From Agelaius tricolor (lineage: Eukaryota > Chordata > Aves > Passeriformes > Icteridae), in assembly GCA_023055355.1 (NCBI GenBank), contig JALJCS010000001.1:97449381-97513380 (forward strand): a stretch of 64,000 nt of DNA. Direction: 5' to 3'. Below are positions 55,791 through 64,000 of this stretch, piece after piece. A program made the translations under genes and the position numbers. The notes under the pieces are model-generated. The model was given only the letters and a program-made list of their open reading frames with translations, was not told the origin of the DNA and ran no database searches. How positions within the stretch are numbered: position 1 is the first letter of the stretch; each line of letters opens with the position of its first letter.

Positions 55791-58789
55791 TGGCTCAAGG
55801 GTGACAGACGACAACTTGGCTCTTCCCATCCCACTCCCTATCCAGAGCAACAGAGGCAGAAGCAGGTGTCTGTCTTTACAGCTGGTACAAATCCAAAGCA
55901 AGCTGCTGTTAACATCTCAGAGAATAGTCTGCCTTAACAGAGCTTTTCCTGAATGCCTGCAAAGACACTTTACCATTGTGTACACAAACCAAACACTGAA
56001 GGAGCTTATCCTGTCACTGCTAAATCAAATTAACTGTTGTTAAAGTCAGATCAAAATGGTGTTTTACACCGGTTGTTGTGCATCCATCCTATGCGCTGGT
56101 GTAGGGAGCCGGGACTAATACCATGCAACTACTGAGCTGCAAAATGACCCTGAGATACAACTTTGGACAACAGCAAGAAACAAAACCTTTTAATTCTTCA
56201 AAGTACAACACTGAATTGTCCACTATTCAGTCTACACACTGAGGAGCTTATCATGGTGTTGAGATAGCTAGACATGAGTGCAAGAATTGGGTAAAGAGGA
56301 TGCAAAGTATGACAGAATCAAAAGTACAGTGGTACTACTTGCTGCTGCGTGGTGCAGAGAACTGTGAGCTAGTATTGATGGGACTAATGCATGTGCTCTG
56401 AGTCAACATGAATGTGTCACCCTCAGGACTGCTGCCAATAGATCTGCCTTTGGAAACCCCATAGAGCCTTGGCGATGGGGCTCAGGCCACAGGCTGTACT
56501 GCGCTGTGAGCAACGAGCCTCATGCAATGATGGGTACGTGTTCAAAACTGGCCTGTGTGCAAAGGTACATCACGTGCCAGTCCCCTTCATGCAACCCCCC
56601 ATACTGGCTGATCGGGTCAATCTTAGTTCAAATTACCTTTTCCTCACTTTGGACAAGGAAGAATGAAACTGAGTTTGAGAGAGAAGAGGAAAGTGATCAT
56701 TAGCATGGGGTATGATTGGTTTGCCTGTATTTCTTTTGCACAAAGAATGCGAAATTTCTGGGTGGATTTTGTCATACAATTCCTTACTTCAGTGCTCAGA
56801 GGATATTTTTCCCATGTTACAGGCCAATTCTGCTCAGCCTTTATTCCTTGTTCTTGCTATTATTCTGCTTGTAGTGATGGGAAAACCTTTCAGCCTAGCA
56901 GCAGACAGTGGTTGAATGCAATATATTACAAGAGATGGGAACGTTTTGCTTGCAAATGTGGATGGCTTCCTTCCTTCAGGAAGATCTTTTCTCCATGCTT
57001 ATGTCTGAACATCACAGTATTTATGAATTTTTAGCCTATTGAAAAGGATTTAAAACACTTCTCTTCCTGCTGGGACCCTGTCCTTACATTCATATATATT
57101 TTTGAAAGATAATGTACACACAATTAATAATCAACTTTCTGGTTTCTTTTCTGTGGAAAACAATTCAATTCCAAAATTTTACTATATGCAGAAGTTGACT
57201 GTCTCAGAGATTCAGCTTGCACAATGGATTCCTTTTTTATATAAAAGTCATTACTTCTCAGTTATGGCTGTGTACTGCAAGCAGGGAATTACATTATACT
57301 TTACAAAACCCTATTTCCCCCTATCAGGTTCATGTGCAACAGGATTTATTCCTTCAATGCTAGTGATATTCTTCTAAGAATAAGGTCAAAGTAATGTAAA
57401 ATCAGGATGTGACAAAGTTATATGCAACATTTTCATTTTTCACCACAGTCAGGCAGCTATTTCACTCACATTGGATGCCTGCAAAAATACTGTATTTAAA
57501 TACAAGGCAAGTGCCCCAGTGAACTTTAAGATCATTGAATGTGTTTCAACATGTTACTGATAAGATGGGGAATTAAAATGCAGGTATTCCTTATCATCTT
57601 TGCTGAGACAGACAATGCACCTTTGACAGCTTTAAGTATTTGGTGGCTGCAAAGCTGTTTCTTTGTTCACAAAGATATTGTGAAGGGGAAATCATGCTCA
57701 GTATCCAAACAAGAAAGCAAACAGACCCAGTTTGTTGTCAGTTGTCCAGGATCACATTCCAGCATGGTACTCTGAGCACCATTATGCTGCTACTTGTCCT
57801 GCTGGCACATGTCAGGACAAGGCGTCTGCAATCAGGGCAGCAGATGGTTCTTTGGGTTGCCTAAAAGCAGGGTTGGCATGACACATCATTTATGATGCTG
57901 CAGAGAACAAAGTATTGGCATGAACCTAATAGCAGATCTCTGGATATTAAAGGCATCCTGTATTCCATTAATCCCTTCACACAGAACAGTAGCCCCCAAG
58001 TTTCCAGAGGGTTTCTATATTATTGTGCTTGCTAGTTTCATATCTGGTGATGCATATGCATTTAGTCCATAACCCATCCATTTAAACCCAATTAAAGACA
58101 ACTGTTTGGGGAATATTTCTAGTTTTGACTGTGCTGGTGAACAGCACAACATGAGCTGCCTTGAAAACATCTGTGACTGCTGGGCCAACGGTTGAATTGC
58201 CAACACACAATTCTTGGCCAATTCATGTCATTCTGTTTTGCCAAGCTCCAGAGCAAAAGCAGCACAGTTCTGAGCAGTGATGACACAATGGTTAAACCCC
58301 CCCCACAAAATTCTCAGCATGGCAGAAATTTCATGACCCCAGTGCTGGTTGTATCCCATTTCCACTGTGGTATTTCTGAAAGAAAGGAGTGAAATAGGAA
58401 AGAATACTGACCTTCTGTGTGCCTTCCCTGCCACATCAGCTTGAGTTGTGCTGGGGAATGTTTCTAAGTGTTAGACTGTTTCATGTGTTAATGTTCACTA
58501 TACATTGGCTGAGAGCATTCCAGAGAGCAGTGAGGGATGATACCAAGGGTTAGAGAACAGGCATTCTCTTAGCTGAACTGCTTGTTACAGCCAAATGCAG
58601 ATACAGAGTGCAGCTATCAATCACTGCACTTACATTAATGATGTGATGCTTCTGCAGTGGATCAGGCCTCTATGCCTTAAATAATGTGCAATTAGTATTA
58701 AATAACTTCTAGCATGCATTATCATTGAAGTTCTGAGGGGGAGGCCAGTTATCAGAACCTCACTCAGACACAGCATGAAAATGTCTTCT

Positions 58790-58829
58790 GAGGAAGAAAG
58801 GGAGAAAGGAGGGAAGGAGGGGGAGGGAA
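58790..58829 (+). repeat. 40-nt polypurine tract
   Basis: An uninterrupted run of A/G with GGGAAGGAGGGGGAGGG inside it. It could adopt triplex or quadruplex structure, but it may simply be a simple repeat. Confidence 0.9.
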
Positions 58830-59754
58830 TGGGAGAAGATTATCAGTTACTTTCTCTTCAGAGCTGATGTGTCCTACTGTGTAAGGTCCTCTTCACTTTG
58901 GAGTGAGGTGACCAAGAACACAAGGTTTACAAAATAAAGGAGAACAGACACCCAAATATATATGGCCTGCAATCATTAGCAGAGATTTAATTCTTCTGTA
59001 AGGTGTTCCCTCTCTCCTGCCTCTGTCACCAGTTCAATTCATTTTCTGATATCTGCTCCTTGGAAATGGACTGAGTGCTACAGTTTCTTCCATGCCTATG
59101 AAAAATATTTCTCATGTATGCTATACCTCAGCCTCTTTACTGCCTATTATATATGAAAATCGTGAGGAAGGAAAGCAGAAACACTTTGTTTTCTTCCTTA
59201 AATACATGTTTTCCAAATTACCATTACTGAGCTTTAAAAAAATGCTGAGGCTTTACCAAAATAAACTATTGCTGTGTTCACCCTTTTCCCCAGTGGAACC
59301 TTTAGAAGTCATTTCTTCCAGCTTACATCTGTAACACAAAAGCCACAAAAAGCCTACTCTACTGTGAGTAGAAAGTGAGATTGTCATGACTTCATGAGTG
59401 AAACCACCAGGTAAGACAGGAGAAAAGGATCAGAAAAGGTACCAGAAGAAATGAGAGTGAAAATGGCATTAGTGCCAGCTAGAGCACCCTGGCATTTCAC
59501 ATAGTGAACCCAAGTCAGTGAAATACACACACAAGTACCAGTTACTTAATTCTTCACCTCTGATGCCATGTTATCACATTTAAATGTGCATGCACACCTA
59601 GAAGCATGTGGGTGTATATGCTCAGTCCCACTGTTGGCAGTCCCCTATGCATGTGGGACTGAGACAGCCTTGCCTCTGCTGGACTTCCCATTTGGCAACT
59701 CCTAAAAATAAATACAAACTGTTGGGAATTACAGGTTTTTCCATTATAAATTAC

Positions 59755-60028
59755 ATTTTTCTTAGCATGCTTAAGAACCAGCAGTCATCTGTGGATGCTC
59801 CAACCCTGGAAGTCTTCAAGGCCAGGATGAAGGATGGAGTTTTGAGCAACCTGATCTAGTGGAAGATGTCCCTGTCCCCAGCAGGCAGTTGAAACTAGAT
59901 GAATGTAAATGTCGCTTCCAGCCCAAACCACTTGATTATGATGATCATAAAAGGCAAGGGGTTGGAACTAGACAATATTTAAGGTTCTTCCAACCTAAAG
60001 TGATTCTGTGAATCTATGGCTCTATATT
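59755..60028 (+). mobile_element. CR1 LINE 3' fragment
   Basis: The plus strand shows a diverged CR1 3' end: CAACCCTGGAAGTCTTCAAG, GCCAGGATGAAGGATGGAGT, GATCTAGTGGAAGATGTCCC, GGGGTTGGAACTAGAC, GGTTCTTCCAACCTAAAGTG and the ending ATTCTGTGAATCTATG. It contains a short insertion around 59880-59945 that carries a second CCAGCCCAAACCACTTGATT motif. It is dead and 5'-truncated. Confidence 0.92.
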
Positions 60029-61574
60029 TTATAGGATACCATTTCTAGTAATATAGTTTGCTTTTCATACAGATAAAGATCTTCTGAAAGTTTTGTGTTA
60101 TTACAAATACAGGGTATGTTCAAGGTATACAGGAGGACCTACATTAACCTCTTATATAAAACATACAGAAATTAATATATCCACTTAATTTCTCACTTTT
60201 CATGGGTTATTTTAGTTGTATTTGTTTTCTCATGGATCATGATTACAGTGTATTTTTAATTACTCCTGCTATGGAGGTTAGTGTCCATTAACAGGAAAAG
60301 TTTATTTTATGCATTCAAAAAGCACATAAATTTCCAGCAACTAAAATATATTTTAAAATCCTCAAGCATCACAGTACTGGCAACAAATTTTATTCATGTT
60401 GGATAAGTTTAATTCAAGTTCTTTAACAATAACTTTGGTGCATTGAGTATAGAGGAAAAGATGGAACAATATATTAAATTATGTCTATCATCAGTCTAAT
60501 ATACATTGTCCTGTATTTATCTAAATAAAACCTTGGGCCTAATTTTCTGACATGTGCTCTTGGTAGAAGGTGGCAGGAGAAAGCAGTACAGAAATTACTA
60601 GGTGATATACAGCACCTTTGAGACACCATTCAAGTAGCAAACTTGACATTTGAACTCAGACAGACACACTAATTCTGGGATGCGTCAGTTCCTGTTCTAG
60701 CTTTCCCTTCTCATTTTAATTGCTTTGTTGCTTTTTACTTGGGGGTTTTTTTCGATTTTTTTCACTTCTGAATGAGAGATTCTTCTTCCTGATTTGCAAA
60801 GGAGCAACTGGAAACATGACTCTGCCCATTTTCTTATCTTATCTTGGCTCTGGCTGCATTTAAATTATCTGAGTAGGCTGCGGTAATGCAGCACCAGTCT
60901 CTTGCAATGGGAGAGGAATGAATGTTAATTCAGCTTGCTGGAGGAGGAGAATCAGCACATCTGTTGTCTGCTTTACATACTGTTCAGTATAACAATAGGA
61001 AATATTTAAATTGCAATGATCTACTATGATGTGTCTAAATATGACTGGAAAAAAGCTCATTAGTTCTGCACCTCTCAGATCTTGAGGCATGGTGCTGTAA
61101 TGAGGAGCTCTGCAGGGGCAATTCCAAGCTCTCTGCTTGGACTTGGATGGCATGCACCACAGTGAAACTTGAATCCCTGATCCACTGAGATCTTGTGGGA
61201 AGTGAGGTATGACTTAAATAGTTGGAAGACTCAATTCACTTACTTGGGACAATTTATTAATTTTTATAATTTGCTACATAATATATTAGACATAATATTT
61301 TTAAGGACATGAGTGTAATGTTTCTCCTCTATCATATCCATCCATGCAGGAACAAGTAGTAGTGACAGGAAATATGATGTTACAATCACTTTTCCCCCCC
61401 TAATTGCCTTGGAAATAGAAACTATTTGCTAATCTTAACCACTAAACAGTGAAATTAATAGAATGAAGTGTGTTTGTAACCTGATAGGAAATTGTTTTGG
61501 AAAATGGTCTATCCATGCCCAATAATAACTGCTGAAAGTCCACTCTGTAGTACAAAATAAAACTACATTATTAT

Positions 61575-61945
61575 AGAAGTATAGAATTTTTTGGGTTGAA
61601 AAGCACCTTAAAGATCAGCAACTTCTAAGCCCCCTACCATGGGCAGGGATACCTTCCACTGGACCAGGCTGCTCAAAGCCCCACTCAACCTGGCTTTGAA
61701 CACTTCCAGGGATGGGTCATCTACAACTTCTCTGGGCAACCTGTTCAAGTGCCTCACCACCCTCGCAGTAAAGAATTCCCTCCTAATATCTAATTTAAAC
61801 CTACTGTCTTTCAATTTAAAGTATTTCCACCTTGTCTTATCATTATATGTCCTTGTGCAAAGTCCCTTTCTAGCCCTCTTTTATGCTCTCTTTAGATACT
61901 AGAAGGCTTCTATATGATCTCCTAGAACCTTGTCTTCTCCAGACT
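61575..61945 (-). mobile_element. CR1 LINE 3' fragment with ORF2 remnant
   Basis: The minus strand encodes the very end of CR1 ORF2 over 61608-61814: FKLDIRREFFTARVVRHLNR, LPREVVDDPSLEVFKARLSG. The plus strand starts with the reversed tail AGAAGTATAGAATTTTTTGG. It is on the same strand as FAM135A but 14 kb upstream of the CpG island. The copy is truncated and inactive. Confidence 0.95.
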
Positions 61946-62519
61946 GGTTATTATGTTGAAGATATTACCCCAAACAAAGTATGTGTTGCAACCAAATCCA
62001 TCTTTGAAATTTCCTTTGCACTGTCAGCAGGCCTGCAGGCCAGTTTCCCTGTTGGCTGAACAAGCCTAGACAGGTCAAAGTAGATACTAACTTAGATCCA
62101 GCATGGTTAGCCATCAGTGGAGATCTCAGAGCATGTTAGGATTTGTGCTCTGCTCTTGAGAGCTAGCTCCCACCTAGATCTTGCACAACATTGTCAGGGT
62201 TTGTATGACCAAAGCATTTTATGTCTGGATGGGAACATCATCACTGAAAGGTGCAATTTAGCCAGATTATGACCTGCCCACACTAAATCCTGAAGACTAC
62301 ATGAAAGTTTAGCTGTGGGTATGTATCCTTTCCAAAGCCTCTGTGTGAGCCATGCTCTGCAGCAGTAGCTCCCATGAGGACTTCTCATCTGCAGTGGCTT
62401 GTCTTAGCTTCAGTTATACATTATTAGCACTGCATCTTTTTATTGGCCCGGACAATGCAGTGACCTAAACTGTGTGGTATTTTCTGGGTCCCCCTTCGTT
62501 GGGAAGAAATGATGAATCT

Positions 62520-62640
62520 GACTCCATGTTCTTAGAAGGCTAATCTATTATTTTATGATCTATATTATATTAAATTATAATTTAATTAAATAAGGATTCA
62601 ATACAATTAATTAAATAATAATTAAATACTAAACTATACT
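62520..62640. repeat. AT-rich low-complexity stretch
   Basis: Almost pure A/T sequence with repeated TTAAATAA and AATTAAAT words. No gene or structured repeat is recognised. Confidence 0.8.
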
Positions 62641-64000
62641 CAAGAGTAGAGAAAGGATACAGACAGAAGGCTAAAAGATGCTAAAGAAAAACTTGTGTCT
62701 CTCTCTCCAGAGTCCGACACAGCTTGGTCAATAAATAAAAACAATTCACATTTTGGATGAACAATCTCCAACATTCCAAAGCAGCAAAACACAGGAGAAG
62801 CAAATGAAATAATATTGTTTTCCTTTTTCTCTGAGGCTTCTCAGCTTCCCAGGGGAAGACTCCTGGGCTAGGGGATTTTTCCAGAAAATATGACAGTGAC
62901 AAAACTGTTAGTCTGGCTATCCAAACCATCAGTGCTGAGCTGGAACTTCTAAATATGAGCAGATCTCATGGGTAGATCAGCAGCTGTGGGAGCAAGTGCA
63001 GAGGGCAGGCAGAGGGCAGATGAATCCAAGAAGGGCATCATCCACATCCATAGCTAGTAGGAGTTTAAAAACCCCAGCTGATGTGGTCTAGCACAGTCAA
63101 ATGCAAATGTAGATTTACACAGTAAATAATTAATTCCATATGCTTCCTACTTCATGTTCTTTTCCTTGCCTCAGCTAAATCACATCTCACTTTAAAAAGC
63201 ACACAGAGTAAAGCTAAATGTCAGAAGATTATTTCCAGATGAGTGATACAATTATTAACAAGCAAGTAATCAAGACATCATATAATATACAATTCAGAGC
63301 ATACCTTTGACATTTTGCCTAAGAGTATAAAAAGTGTAATTAAATCAATGCACTTCCTGAATAGAGTTTTTGCTTTAAAATTCTGCATGACTAAGGTTAA
63401 CTCCTAATGATTAATTAAAATTTTTTAAAATTACACTTGATCACTGCTATTTGTTTCTGCAGAAAATCATTAATACTTTTTGGTGAAACTGGCTATACAT
63501 CACAAAGATTTTCCTATCTTTTAAATAAAATTTTTAATGGAAATTTGTATGTATTATAAATTTCAGAGGCAAAATTATATAAAGGTATAATAGAAAAGAC
63601 ATAATATAATAAGCCATTTTAAACAATGATAGATGCTAAATAGCCTCAAGTGTATTTTATTCTCAAGATAAATACAGGAAGTTTTGTTTCAGGTCCATAA
63701 ACAAAATTTATATCTCTCCTTTATGTAGAGAAGTCACATAATATAAATCACTGACAACTAAATATATTTGGTAACATGCCTTGCCTTCACCTATTATAAA
63801 GATTAAATTAATTGCAAAACTCTTGTAACATTCATGAAATTCAGATTTCACAATTATACATTGTCTTAAAATGTCAGAATCATAATACAGTCCAAGGGAT
63901 TTAAATACCCATTTCAGTTTCTTCTCTCCATACCCCCAGTTTTATTTTTCTATCATCGGGCACTTGAATTGGAACACTACAAAAGTACATCAGAAAAATA

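Larger units (their letters stand above)
47961..64000. other. Intergenic region upstream of FAM135A
   Basis: I found no supported exon or RNA gene in 16 kb. The region holds three CR1 fragments, a probable LTR, a mariner-like end, short duplications and a polypurine tract. The longest frame (49961-50467, minus, 168 codons) has no family resemblance or splice support. From memory, COL9A1 is the divergent neighbour on this side in other amniotes. Its first exon was not recognised here, so it should lie beyond the right edge. Confidence 0.65.

Overview
This is vertebrate nuclear DNA, almost certainly from a bird. It is AT-rich, has one large split gene with exons under 200 bp and introns up to about 20 kb, one CpG island, and six pieces of chicken-repeat-1 (CR1) LINE. 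Two CR1 copies carry the avian 3' end motif built from ATTCTATG-like octamers. No bacterial gene, operon, phage, CRISPR array, tRNA or rRNA was seen.

The one gene I can support is the 5' part of FAM135A on the minus strand. It was recognised from conserved N-terminal peptides such as [32 protein letters not shown] and ESVVFG. From right to left it has a CpG-island promoter (about 46.27-47.96 kb, first exon not resolved), a non-coding exon at 32,426-32,505, the start-codon exon at 28,647-28,767, and six further coding exons at 8,753-8,832, 4,492-4,634, 4,306-4,376, 3,820-3,993, 1,481-1,607 and 967-1,120. All have AG/GT borders, and the phases join without a break into 275 complete codons plus 1 nt. 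The rest of the gene, including the C-terminal esterase/lipase-like domain known in this family, lies beyond the left edge.

The introns hold decayed repeats: CR1 pieces at 25.0, 37.3 and 43.4 kb, an old LINE that looks like the L2 clade at about 33.9-34.6 kb, simple repeats, and a 43-base A tract. The right quarter (48-64 kb) lies upstream of FAM135A. I found no exon there. It holds three CR1 pieces, a probable LTR with its promoter signals still readable, a possible mariner-type end, and a polypurine tract. In other amniotes the neighbour on this side is COL9A1 (from memory), so this is probably the FAM135A-COL9A1 intergenic region.

I found no previously undescribed biological system. The points most worth checking are the upstream ORFs in the FAM135A leader, the L2-like fossil, the LTR upstream of the gene, and the A tract that looks like a retrocopy tail. 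Most of the open frames in the window are chance frames in introns or CR1 remnants.
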